DNA from: a virus
IMG/VR virus record: IMGVR_UViG_3300030114_000040
Span: 1-26,140 of that record
Reading direction: 5' to 3' (one strand)
Length of the DNA stretch: 26,140 bases
Part shown: positions 6,647-14,349 of the stretch, in pieces
Position numbering within the stretch: position 1 is the first letter of the stretch
Layout: each line of letters begins with the position of its first letter
Translations under genes and position numbers: made by a program
Notes under the pieces: model-generated
What the model was told of the DNA's origin: nothing
Seen by the model: only the letters and a program-made list of their open reading frames with translations
Databases searched by the model: none

Positions 6647-6667
6647 CATTTAAATAAATCTACCTAA

Positions 6668-7090
6668 ATGGCTTATACAGTAAAGCAAAAGCAAAAGATA
6701 TTCAATGAAATATGTGATAAAGTTGTTAATAATAAAACATCTTTTAACAAAGCAATTGAAGAAAGCGAAATAAATCTAATGACTTTTTATAGATGGTTAA
6801 CGAAAAGTGACCCATTTAAAGAGCGTTATAAGTACGCACGTGACATTAGGGCTGATGTGTTATTCGAAGAAATTATAGATATTGCAGATACCACCGAAGA
6901 GGGTACAAAGACAAAAGATACCCCGAAAGGATTAATAACCGAAACCGGAGACATGACAGAACATAGGCGACTAAAAATAGATGCTCGTAAATGGGTTGCC
7001 TCAAGAATGAATCCGAAGAAATACGGAAATACCCCAATATCTGAAAATGACGGAACCGACAATGAAATTACTATTAAAATTGTCGAATAA
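6668..7090 (+). CDS. terS: Terminase small subunit
   Basis: The 140-aa protein has an N-terminal helix-turn-helix region (FNEICDKVVNNKTSFNKAIE, then NLMTFYRWL) for binding the packaging site. It has the characteristic family signature DMTEHRRLKIDARKWVASRM followed by NPKKYG at about 97-123. It recognises phage DNA and hands it to the large subunit for packaging. It is the first late gene behind the TACATTTG promoter. Its TAA shares one base with the terL ATG (TAATG), so the two subunits are translationally coupled. Confidence 0.9.
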   Translation: MAYTVKQKQKIFNEICDKVVNNKTSFNKAIEESEINLMTFYRWLTKSDPFKERYKYARDIRADVLFEEIIDIADTTEEGTKTKDTPKGLITETGDMTEHRRLKIDARKWVASRMNPKKYGNTPISENDGTDNEITIKIVE

Positions 7091-8277
7091 TGCAAATTAA
7101 TGTTATAAAAAAGTATAGAGATTTTTTTGAAGCAACAAAAAACGAACCCCTTGTCATAATCCAGGGGTCTAAACGATCCGGAAAAACATTCTCCATCCTC
7201 CAACATAACGGAATTGATTTCTTATCCACCAATTTTAAGAAGTTTCAAATGTTTTCAGAGTCCCCAAAGCAACAAAACTTTGGTTTAATGTCTGATTTTA
7301 AACAAATATTTAACCCAATTTTACATAAAATTAAGGTTAACGAGACGAGAAAAACTTTCCAATACAAAAATAACGAGCTCGCCTTTATAAATATCGCTGA
7401 TAATACCAACGCAAACAACATAGCCAACTCCCTGGGGGCGTGTGATATTCGCTATATTAACGAATGCAACACATTTTCAAAAGATACGGTTGAGAAATTA
7501 ATGATTAACAACCGGGGTCAAATGTTTTTTGACTACAACCCGTACCGTGAATTTTGGATTAACGACCTAATAACTGAAACAAACTTTCTGAAAACCACCT
7601 GGAAAGATAACCCCTTCCTAACCACTAATCAAATTAACTTATTCCTGGAGTGGACAAAGAAAGGACAAGCATCTGAAATAGGCTCCTATGATTATTGGCG
7701 ATGGCAGGTGATGTGTGAAGGCATATTTGCAGAGATAACCGGGGAGATATTCACAACGGAAAACATACACTTTACAAGCGTTAAGCCAATAGGTCTTCAT
7801 AACTACATTATCTTTGCTGACCCGTCTAATGCTAAGGGTGGTGATAATTTTGCGCTTACATTGACTGCTACCGATATGAGCGGTAACGTTTATTTAATTG
7901 ATAGTATATCGAGAAATAAAATTGAAAAGGTATTATTAGCCGAAAAAATTAAAGAGTGGCAAAGAGATTATCCGGTGATCAGAACATTTATCGAAACTAA
8001 TGGTCAAATTGGGTTAAAGTTCTATAATGACTGTGTATCATCTCAAATACCAGTAGATAGTTGGAACAGCCGGGCGGATAAATTTGAGCGAATCATGGCT
8101 AACTTTGATGTATTAACACAAAAATTATTCATAATTGATACCCCACAGAACCGAGAATACGCAAATCAGATCTATATATTTAAGATTGATTGTGAAAGGG
8201 ATGACAATATCGACTGTCTTAACAATGCGATCATGGCATATATTTTAGTTTTTGGTGAATTAAAAATACTTTTTTGA
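7090..8277 (+). CDS. terL: Terminase large subunit (packaging ATPase/nuclease)
   Basis: The 395-aa motor has Walker A at 26-33 (GSKRSGKT), Walker B at 119-125 (DIRYINE, with E125 as catalytic acid), and the coupling motif FFDYNP at about 146-151. The RNaseH-like nuclease domain follows, with its first acid in FADPSNAKGGDN (D244), a second in TFIETNG (E302) and likely a third near DCERDDNID at the C-terminus. It cuts concatemeric DNA and pumps it through the portal into the prohead. The length is normal for Bacteroidota phage terminases. The walker-type INECN rather than a DEA sequence is usual for this branch. Confidence 0.93.
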   Translation: MQINVIKKYRDFFEATKNEPLVIIQGSKRSGKTFSILQHNGIDFLSTNFKKFQMFSESPKQQNFGLMSDFKQIFNPILHKIKVNETRKTFQYKNNELAFINIADNTNANNIANSLGACDIRYINECNTFSKDTVEKLMINNRGQMFFDYNPYREFWINDLITETNFLKTTWKDNPFLTTNQINLFLEWTKKGQASEIGSYDYWRWQVMCEGIFAEITGEIFTTENIHFTSVKPIGLHNYIIFADPSNAKGGDNFALTLTATDMSGNVYLIDSISRNKIEKVLLAEKIKEWQRDYPVIRTFIETNGQIGLKFYNDCVSSQIPVDSWNSRADKFERIMANFDVLTQKLFIIDTPQNREYANQIYIFKIDCERDDNIDCLNNAIMAYILVFGELKILF

Positions 8278-8288
8278 TAAAATTATGA

Positions 8289-8314
8289 TTGTAATAAAAA
8301 TATAACTATATTTG
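8289..8314 (+). promoter_or_regulatory. Promoter upstream of portal gene
   Basis: TATATTTGCA (TAnnTTTG at 8307-8314) lies 21 bp upstream of the portal ATG, with a TTG at 8289-8291, 15 bp before it. The spacing is shorter than the usual 19-21, so strength is uncertain. A frame opened from the TTG at 8312 would start inside this box, which argues for the ATG at 8336 as the real portal start. Confidence 0.5.
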
Positions 8315-8335
8315 CAACGAAAACAATCTATAACA

Positions 8336-9490
8336 ATGGCAATATTTAACTTTTCATTCGGAAATAAAAGAACACCAAGCCAATTCGAGCTTGGTAGATC
8401 CGGAAATTTAGCTAATCATTTTTATGGAACTGGCATCGGATATGTTATAGATGAGTTCAATTTATACTCTCAAATCAAAGATTATCGAACCGATCTACTA
8501 AATGGTACTAATTGGAGATCAACAGACCTAATCAACGCTACCAACTTTCAATATATTCAATTCTTAAAAGTGTTATCAAAATATTCAAGCGCAGCCCTAA
8601 ACGATTATTTAAAGGTTGGACTTGCTGTGTTTGCAAGAATAGATGGGGTTATTTATTATGTATCGTATAGAAATTATACTAAGACAATTGATAAGATAAT
8701 AATTAATGGCTATCCAAATGCGGAAATATTCAGGTTTGACGAGCCTAATGTTTATTGCGGAGAAAATACTATCTATTGGAAGTGCGAGCCATACCAACGA
8801 CTCTATAACATAGCCCTGAGTTGCCAAAAAAACGGCATGAGTAAGAGCGGGTTTGTTAGCATAATATCTCCAAAAACGCCAAGTGGTTCTCCTGTTTTCT
8901 CAACACTGAAAAATGATGAAATCGAAGAAATGGAAAAGCGTTTATCCGAAAAACACGGGGTTTCGACAAACGAGCAAAGCAACATGCTTATATTTAAGAG
9001 AGAAGTAGATGTTAAAACAATAACATTTGACTCGACGAAGCTCGGAATACTTGACACTAAACGAATTTGTGAAGAATTTATGTGTTCAAAACTGGGTGTT
9101 CCGTTTGTTTTACTTCCATCTTCCGGGCAAACATTTGCAAATTATGAAGAAGCAAATAAAATACTGTATGAGAATCACTCGAAATATTGTGAAAGTTTTT
9201 GTAAGTTCGTTAAAAGTGAAATAGGTTTGGACATTGACTATAAAACAATTGCCGAAGAAGATAAAGGGATTGATCAATCGCAAAATATTTCGTTAAACGG
9301 TGCTCAAATATCTAGTCTACTTGAGATTTTGGCGAGCGTGTCAGGTGGATTAATAACCCCATCATCTGCAATTGAAATAATAATTAGCGCAATCCCTCAA
9401 ATATCGAAGGATCAGGCAAAATTAATATTACAAGGTGTTAATATTGGGGTTAGCGAGGCGGTAAACGCAACTCCAGAACAGCAAATTTAA
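8336..9490 (+). CDS. Portal protein (HK97-like)
   Basis: I start this 384-aa protein at ATG 8336 (MAIFNFSFGNKRTPSQ), because the longer frame begins at a TTG inside the promoter. The position after terL and before the protease, and the C-terminal segment LGVPFVLLPSSGQTFANYEEANKILYENH, match HK97-type portals, where the LGVPp...NyEEAnr motif precedes the clip/crown helices. It would form the dodecameric channel at one capsid vertex. The last 60 residues, with LEILASVSGGLITP and SAIEI, are the typical helical crown. Confidence 0.88.
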   Translation: MAIFNFSFGNKRTPSQFELGRSGNLANHFYGTGIGYVIDEFNLYSQIKDYRTDLLNGTNWRSTDLINATNFQYIQFLKVLSKYSSAALNDYLKVGLAVFARIDGVIYYVSYRNYTKTIDKIIINGYPNAEIFRFDEPNVYCGENTIYWKCEPYQRLYNIALSCQKNGMSKSGFVSIISPKTPSGSPVFSTLKNDEIEEMEKRLSEKHGVSTNEQSNMLIFKREVDVKTITFDSTKLGILDTKRICEEFMCSKLGVPFVLLPSSGQTFANYEEANKILYENHSKYCESFCKFVKSEIGLDIDYKTIAEEDKGIDQSQNISLNGAQISSLLEILASVSGGLITPSSAIEIIISAIPQISKDQAKLILQGVNIGVSEAVNATPEQQI

Positions 9491-9494
9491 AGAG

Positions 9495-10130
9495 ATGGTA
9501 AAAGAACTTAACATATTTGGTGATATTGTTTCTTGCATTGAGAATGTAGGTGAGGTTTCTCCGTCGCTTGTTAAAGATCAAATTGGTTCATTATCATCGG
9601 GTGATGAATTAATAGTTAATATTGATTGTTACGGAGGTGAGGTGTTCGCATCGGTGGCAATTCGGGCTATAATTAAAAACTCCCAGGCAACAAAAACATT
9701 TAACATACTTGGAATTTGTGCAAGTGCGGCCAATTTGTTGTTTGATGAAAATGATATTGTTAACATTTCAAAAGGCGCAATGGTAATGAACCATAAGCCG
9801 GCAGGCGGATTGAATGGAACGGCTACCGAAATGAGAAGTCAGGCGGATATGTTAGATAAGATCGAAAATGATATTCTACTTAAAAATTTAGTTGCCCGCT
9901 CCGGAAAGCCAATCGAGGAACTTAGAACTTTAATATCGAATGAGTGGTGGTTAACATCCGATGAAGCTATTTTTAATTTGGGATTTGTTGGGTTAAATTC
10001 TTTTGCAGTAATGAACCATGCAAAAACAAAACAGGAAAATATTTACAAAAATTACATAGAAAAGAAAAAAGCGTTGAACGTCAACGCATTTAAACAATTT
10101 ACTAATTTTAAAAAACAATTACACAAATGA
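9495..10130 (+). CDS. Prohead maturation protease, ClpP-like (S14)
   Basis: The 211-aa enzyme shows the ClpP fold signatures. NIDCYGGEV at 42-50 corresponds to the usual SPGG oxyanion loop, ICASAAN at 74-80 supplies the catalytic Ser77, and MNHKPAGG at 98-105 supplies His100. A WWLTSDEAIFNLGFVG segment near the C-terminal end of the domain matches the usual taeEAlelGLvD region. It would cleave the capsid N-terminal delta/scaffold segment during prohead maturation. It lies 4 bp after the portal stop, and its stop overlaps the capsid ATG (ATGA). Confidence 0.9.
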   Translation: MVKELNIFGDIVSCIENVGEVSPSLVKDQIGSLSSGDELIVNIDCYGGEVFASVAIRAIIKNSQATKTFNILGICASAANLLFDENDIVNISKGAMVMNHKPAGGLNGTATEMRSQADMLDKIENDILLKNLVARSGKPIEELRTLISNEWWLTSDEAIFNLGFVGLNSFAVMNHAKTKQENIYKNYIEKKKALNVNAFKQFTNFKKQLHK

Positions 10131-11365
10131 AAGAAATTCTTTTAAATTTGTTGGCGTTAACAATGACGGCTTTAACGCAGGGCGGAGGAGAAATCCCACC
10201 CGAATTACAATCTGAAATCGATGCTTTGACCGCATCAATCAACGCAATGGGCGAAGGTGCAAATCCTGATCAGGCAGGAGATCAAGCCGCAACAAACGAA
10301 CTGTTGCAGAAAATGACTGATCTTGCTGAAAAGATTAAGGACAATGCCGAAAAATCAAAGGTGAGTAATAAGATTACAGATGCAAAAGTTGCAGCCGTAA
10401 ATGTTGCCATCCGTAATTTTGAGACCAAACAAAAAAACTTAGGTTCCGGGGAAGCAAAAGCAAAGAATATGAATTTTGATGCCATGGTTAAAAACAATGG
10501 TAGACTTAGAGTTTTTAACGCAAACAACGGAACGTTCACAAAAACCATCGAGGAAGAGTTTAGCTTTTCTCAAAAGTTGCGTAACTCCGGTATGCTTGCT
10601 GGTCTGAAAGAAATGAATCAGGCAGAAGGTACAAATCAAATTATTTGGACGGAAGGCACAAGGGGTGCAAACGTCGCTGCCATCGTTGCCATTGGTGCTG
10701 ATAAACCTTTCAAAACAAACACTACTGCAAACAGTACGTTAGCATTGTCTACTTTAGCTCAGGGTGTAACTGTTCCGGTTCAACTTTTGAAAGCAATCAA
10801 TGGCGTTCAATCTCTTTACGAAGATGATTTGAAAGGAGATATTGAGGATAAAATATCTCTACAGGTTGCCGGGGTTTTAGCTACTGCAAACAATCCTATC
10901 GTTACAACTGCAAAAGTAAATGTTGGAACTCCAACGATTGCCGATGTAATTGAAGTTGCTTACTGGCAATTACGTCAATATGCACAGGGTAAAACTATCC
11001 ACATTGCAATTTCGAGTGAACAACAAAAGGCATTAAACCTTTTGAAAGATGCAAACGAAAATAAATTGGCTAAAATTTCTTATCCTGATTTGTTAATTGA
11101 AAACTTTATCGCTGATGCAACTTATACATCTGATAAGATTTTCGGATGGGTCGATGCTTTATCGGTTCGTTTTTATAACGATGGCTTATGGGTTGGATCA
11201 GATGAGTTAAACGGTCGTGGTGTTTCCGGTGATAACTTCAAGAAAAATCAAATCAGCATTTTGGCTGAATACCTGAATGAAGGTATTGTTATTCGTGGAA
11301 CAGACATTGTTACTACTATTTACGATTCGATAGCCGGGATTATTACAGACCTGACTCCAGCGTGA
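10127..11365 (+). CDS. Major capsid protein, HK97 fold
   Basis: The 412-aa protein starts at an ATG overlapping the protease stop. Residues 1-105 are helical and Gln/Ala/Lys-rich, like the cleavable scaffolding delta domain. From about 113 onward the sequence follows the HK97-like capsid pattern: an N-arm, an ADKPFKTNTTANSTLALSTLA segment, a long helix ending QSLYEDDLKGDIEDKISLQV, and a C-terminal strand EYLNEGIVIRGTDIVTT. It forms the icosahedral shell. Codon use appears less AT-biased than neighbours, consistent with high expression. The hairpins downstream may protect its mRNA. Confidence 0.88.
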   Translation: MKEILLNLLALTMTALTQGGGEIPPELQSEIDALTASINAMGEGANPDQAGDQAATNELLQKMTDLAEKIKDNAEKSKVSNKITDAKVAAVNVAIRNFETKQKNLGSGEAKAKNMNFDAMVKNNGRLRVFNANNGTFTKTIEEEFSFSQKLRNSGMLAGLKEMNQAEGTNQIIWTEGTRGANVAAIVAIGADKPFKTNTTANSTLALSTLAQGVTVPVQLLKAINGVQSLYEDDLKGDIEDKISLQVAGVLATANNPIVTTAKVNVGTPTIADVIEVAYWQLRQYAQGKTIHIAISSEQQKALNLLKDANENKLAKISYPDLLIENFIADATYTSDKIFGWVDALSVRFYNDGLWVGSDELNGRGVSGDNFKKNQISILAEYLNEGIVIRGTDIVTTIYDSIAGIITDLTPA

Positions 11366-11371
11366 TAAACT

Positions 11372-11397
11372 AACGGGAAGTGTAAAAGCTCCCCGTT
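11372..11397 (+). terminator. Hairpin after capsid gene
   Basis: AACGGG (11372-11377) pairs with CCCGTT (11392-11397), with an inner AG/CT pair after one mismatch, forming a hairpin 6 bp after the capsid stop. Only a short TTTAA follows, so it is more likely an mRNA-stabilising or attenuating stem than a full terminator. Confidence 0.4.
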
Positions 11398-11410
11398 TAA
11401 AAGTAAAATT

Positions 11411-11587
11411 ATGAAAATCGAAATAATTAAACCATTTAGACTCCTTGAATTTGGCAAACAACTTGACATAGATATGGAGTATTCCGCTATATTAATCAAA
11501 AAAGGCTTTGCAAAAAGTCTTGAAAGTGTTGAAGAAGTTGATAAAGAGGAAGAAAAACCTAAAAAGAAAAAAGAAGAATCTAAATAA
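11411..11587 (+). CDS. Small capsid-adjacent protein (58 aa)
   Basis: ATG 11411 opens a 58-aa frame ending in TAA at 11585-11587. It begins MKIEIIKPFRLLEFGKQLDI, continues with a KKGFAKSLESVEE helix, and ends in a highly charged KEEEKPKKKKEESK tail. Small proteins of this type (a short beta part, an I.KGFAk element, then a charged tail) are common between capsid and neck genes in phages, and some decorate or assist head assembly. Its location directly behind the capsid gene supports a head-accessory role, though the family name is not certain. Confidence 0.75.
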   Translation: MKIEIIKPFRLLEFGKQLDIDMEYSAILIKKGFAKSLESVEEVDKEEEKPKKKKEESK

Positions 11588-11638
11588 TTCTGTTTTGTTG
11601 TTGGTTTATTGATTTATTGATTTTGTTGTTTGGTTTCG

Positions 11639-11668
11639 GAAGGGTGGTTAATCGCCACCCTTCTTTTT
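11639..11668 (+). terminator. Strong intrinsic terminator in the head operon
   Basis: A perfect 9-bp stem, GAAGGGTGG (11639-11647) with CCACCCTTC (11655-11663), a 7-base loop, and a following TTTTT (11664-11668). It ends the capsid/58-aa transcript. The tRNA-like element begins 9 bases later and no TAnnTTTG box lies between them, so downstream genes seem to depend on readthrough, antitermination or a distant promoter. Confidence 0.85.
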
Positions 11669-11677
11669 AATAAATAT

Positions 11678-11747
11678 TGCGGGGTATTGTAAAGGTAACA
11701 TGCAAGTCTCATAAGCTTGCGTTTCAGTTCGAGTCTGGCGACCGCAA
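11678..11747 (+). tRNA. tRNA-Met(CAU)-like, degenerate
   Basis: The stretch folds as a cloverleaf. TGCGG (11678-11682) pairs with CCGCA (11742-11746). The D-arm has loop AAAGGTA and canonical T8, A9, A14, G18, G19 and A21 positions. The anticodon stem CAAGT/GCTTG carries loop CTCATAA with anticodon CAT at 11710-11712. The T-loop is TTCGAGT. Weak points are two mismatches at the inner end of the acceptor stem, a mismatched outer T-stem pair and a variable loop one base short. CCA is not encoded. It could serve elongator Met or Ile2 (lysidine), or be decaying. The frame of the next gene read upstream through it is not real. Confidence 0.6.
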
Positions 11748-11766
11748 CAAAACAAAATTTAAAATT

Positions 11767-12213
11767 ATGGCAATTCCAATCGTAACGGCTACATCTTTAA
11801 TCGCAAAAGGATATCCGGTATCAACTCTGAAAAGCGAAGGACAAATAACACTTGCAGATTCTGACATTAAAGATGCATACTTTCCATCTACCGAATTATT
11901 CGCAGACGAGAAAACAGTTGACTTGCTACATGCTCTTGTTTACTCTTTGCTGTTGCGTAGGAAAATAGTATTAACCCGTTACGGATCGGTCGAAAAAAAT
12001 CTCGCCTATTCAGTGCGGGCGGAGGAGGATGCAATCACGTCCGAAATACGTGGGTATTGTGCATCGAGGTTAGAAAAGTATTATTTAACAATTAATATTC
12101 CTAACCCTATAAAACCGTATTTTGATTACTATCTTAATTTAACTATCTATCCTCCATTGAATAAATTTGAATACGATGATATTTTGAAAATTTATGATAT
12201 ATTTTTAAGATGA
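11767..12213 (+). CDS. Putative neck/head-tail connector protein
   Basis: The start is taken at ATG 11767 (MAIPIVTATSLIAKGYPVST), since the longer frame would translate the tRNA. The 148-aa product is not recognised by motif. A helical middle (TVDLLHALVYSLLLRRK) and a later RYGSVEKNLAYSV stretch are visible. Its place after the capsid and small accessory genes is where gp6-type connector proteins usually lie. That role is inference from gene order alone. The stop overlaps the next ATG (ATGA). Confidence 0.6.
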   Translation: MAIPIVTATSLIAKGYPVSTLKSEGQITLADSDIKDAYFPSTELFADEKTVDLLHALVYSLLLRRKIVLTRYGSVEKNLAYSVRAEEDAITSEIRGYCASRLEKYYLTINIPNPIKPYFDYYLNLTIYPPLNKFEYDDILKIYDIFLR

Positions 12214-12785
12214 AGCTAAAAGCAAATGATAGCACAAAAAAACTTTTCCAGGCGCTCGGGCGTGGATTAATTAAACAAGAAGATATTATAAATCTTGTTG
12301 AATCCCGAAAAATTGAACTCGGAAAACATCTTTATTGGACACTCGATCAATTTGCAACGATTACACAATTAGCAAATGATATTGAAATTGTGCGTTATCT
12401 TTTGAAAATTGAAAAAGATAAATTATCTTTGCTAAACAAAATATTATTTAAAACTAATCCGCTAAAGATTAATGTTAAAAAGTATCTTGAAACTTTGAAA
12501 TTTGCGAAGGATGGAGTTAAAGATATTACTGATGCAATTTCAAATATTAAACAACCCGAACTTTCGGATGATCAAAAGAATGCAGGATTTGGAAAGCTAA
12601 ATTTCGGTGATTTAGGGATGGCAAGGACGGTGGGATCATTTGAAGGTATCGGAACGTTAAAAGCTTATGATTTACCGATGCACTTAGTAATTCAATCGAT
12701 CGACCAGAATGCAGCAATTAAACGTTGTGAAAAAGCACACCAAGACATAATGAAGGAAAATAGTAAGAAAAAAAATAACAAATGA
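12210..12785 (+). CDS. Hypothetical helical structural-block protein
   Basis: This 191-aa product is unrecognised. It is mostly alpha-helical, with Lys/Leu/Ile-rich stretches up to about residue 115. A less charged segment GFGKLNFGDLGMARTVGSFEGI follows at about 125-146, and the C-terminal tail is basic (KENSKKKNNK). It is coupled to the genes on both sides by ATGA overlaps, so it is made with the neck candidate and the collar protein. A connector or tail-assembly role is plausible from position only. Confidence 0.55.
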   Translation: MKLKANDSTKKLFQALGRGLIKQEDIINLVESRKIELGKHLYWTLDQFATITQLANDIEIVRYLLKIEKDKLSLLNKILFKTNPLKINVKKYLETLKFAKDGVKDITDAISNIKQPELSDDQKNAGFGKLNFGDLGMARTVGSFEGIGTLKAYDLPMHLVIQSIDQNAAIKRCEKAHQDIMKENSKKKNNK

Positions 12786-14215
12786 AAAAAGCAGTAACCA
12801 TTGTCAATTCCGAAATAGTTGTTTATTCTGCACTATCCGCCCCGCTTTCAATTGATCCTGCTTTAGATGGTGGTATAAAATTAGACATACTTGAAACACT
12901 TAATAATAAAGCCGGTAACATTCCGTATCTAAAACTCTCAATTGCTCCATCCGAAAATATGCCAGATTCGACTGTTGGTATGGATGGCGAATACTTCATA
13001 TTAATATCTGCTAATTGCAGCGTATTTGCTAAATTATCAGGAGCATGGAATGTTGTTGATAAGTCAAATGATATGTTTTTCTTTCACAATACAGATGATG
13101 GAAAGCGGAATTATTACGCACTGAGTGACGATTTAGTAAATACTACCCTTGTCCATACAATTGATTTTGGTAATCCAGGCGGTGAATCAATTAAATACAC
13201 ACTTCAAACTTTAACCACTCCACAAAAATCACAGGCTCGCATAAATATTGATGCAGCATCTCAATCATATATTGATAATGCTATTGCAGCTTTAAAAAAT
13301 AGCGGTGCAATCGGGGCATCTGTTGCCGGTTCAATTATGCCATGGATGGGATTAACAACTACAATTCCGCAAGATTGGGCTATTATACCATCTGTTCAGA
13401 CGTGGTACCTAAAATCGGCTTACAATCAATTATATGTCGCTTTAGGGTCTGAAGCCAATCCTTGGGGTATAACTGCAGATTCATTTTCAATTCCATATAT
13501 TGCACCAGGATCATCTATAATTCAGCAAGGAACTGGATTTATTAATAGGTCTATCGGGGGAACAAAAGATGAAACTTTAACGATTGAAAAAATACCGGCA
13601 CATAGTTTTAAAACAGTCGTAAATGCTCCACGGGGTGGAAACGGAACATTAGCAACATCTCCGATTGACAGATCAATCGCAACCGAAGCCACAGGAAATG
13701 TTCAGGACGATGACAATAACGCATATAAACTGTATGCTGCAAATTCGGGAGCCGTTCCAACGCTTGGAAAAACTGATAGTTTAGGTGGTGGGCAAGCTCA
13801 CAATAATATGCCCCCTTATATTGCTTCGTATTGGATTATTAAGTTAAAAAATACAGGTGGAAGCTTTACCGCTTTGATAAATGAAAATGGACACCTAATA
13901 TTAACTTTTGACGATGGAAGTACTCAAGATGCTGGATCTGTAGTTTCTGCAAATCCCACTTATATTTTATCGGTTACTGAAGCATCGGCAAGGGTAGACA
14001 TACCAATCCCTGCTAATACTTACATACGAGATATTAACGTTTTCAAAGTTTCAGGTAATCCAATAATAAACATCCCCGGAATAAATACAGGAGATATGAC
14101 CGGAGAAGATATTTACCCGTGTTCTGCTAATCTACATTTAACAAACGCAGGTAATTTACAGGTAAACGTATCTGGCGGAGTTGTTAAAATTCAAATCATA
14201 AAGTATAACATATGA
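12782..14215 (+). CDS. Tail-collar domain protein (adhesin/short fibre-like)
   Basis: The 477-aa protein has an N-terminal beta-rich segment with a carbohydrate-like DGEYFILISANCSVFAKLSGAW strand run. At about 183-222 it has a clear phage tail-collar signature (GSIMPWMGLTTTIPQDWAII, then YNQLYVALG), and GGGQAHNNMPPYIASYWIIKL near 335-355 closes the domain. Collar proteins sit at the tail tip or base of fibres and often contact the host surface. The C-terminal 120 residues are beta-rich and may be a receptor-binding or trimerisation module. It is coupled to its neighbours by ATGA overlaps at both ends. Confidence 0.8.
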   Translation: MKKAVTIVNSEIVVYSALSAPLSIDPALDGGIKLDILETLNNKAGNIPYLKLSIAPSENMPDSTVGMDGEYFILISANCSVFAKLSGAWNVVDKSNDMFFFHNTDDGKRNYYALSDDLVNTTLVHTIDFGNPGGESIKYTLQTLTTPQKSQARINIDAASQSYIDNAIAALKNSGAIGASVAGSIMPWMGLTTTIPQDWAIIPSVQTWYLKSAYNQLYVALGSEANPWGITADSFSIPYIAPGSSIIQQGTGFINRSIGGTKDETLTIEKIPAHSFKTVVNAPRGGNGTLATSPIDRSIATEATGNVQDDDNNAYKLYAANSGAVPTLGKTDSLGGGQAHNNMPPYIASYWIIKLKNTGGSFTALINENGHLILTFDDGSTQDAGSVVSANPTYILSVTEASARVDIPIPANTYIRDINVFKVSGNPIINIPGINTGDMTGEDIYPCSANLHLTNAGNLQVNVSGGVVKIQIIKYNI

Positions 14216-14349
14216 TTACGTTAATTTACCTTTATCAAAGGAAAATATATCTGATATTCAAATACTTATACATCACAATATTTTTAATGTCAACTTTTAC
14301 AGCACAAAAAGAAATGTTTAAAATAATCAAACAACTTATTAAATCATGA
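14212..14349 (+). CDS. Small membrane protein (45 aa), doubly coupled
   Basis: The ATG at 14212 overlaps the collar stop (ATGA), and the frame ends in TGA at 14347-14349, overlapping the fibre ATG (ATGA again). The 45-aa peptide begins MITLIYLYQRKIYLIFKYLY, is strongly hydrophobic and basic to about residue 26, and ends in a basic amphipathic tail (KEMFKIIKQLIKS). The perfect coupling on both sides supports a translated gene, or at least a spacer ribosomes traverse to reach the fibre start. Function is unknown. Confidence 0.55.
   Translation: MITLIYLYQRKIYLIFKYLYITIFLMSTFTAQKEMFKIIKQLIKS

Larger units (their letters stand above)
6326..6667. other. Divergent early/late control region
   Basis: These 342 bp between the leftward and rightward blocks hold no convincing gene. 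They are very AT-rich and contain a TAnnTTTG box facing each way (6388-6395 leftward, 6639-6646 rightward), plus clustered TTAATAATATT-type words between about 6480 and 6580. It is a natural place for repressor or activator sites and possibly an AT-rich replication origin, but no iteron set typical of an origin can be shown by eye. Confidence 0.6.

Noticed and set aside
8312-8335. TTG start for the portal gene
   Set aside because: The TTG is part of the TATATTTG promoter box. The ATG at 8336 follows a plausible leader.
11677-11766. N-terminal extension of the neck-candidate gene
   Set aside because: It begins at a TTG within the tRNA-like element. The ATG at 11767 has the usual A-rich leader.
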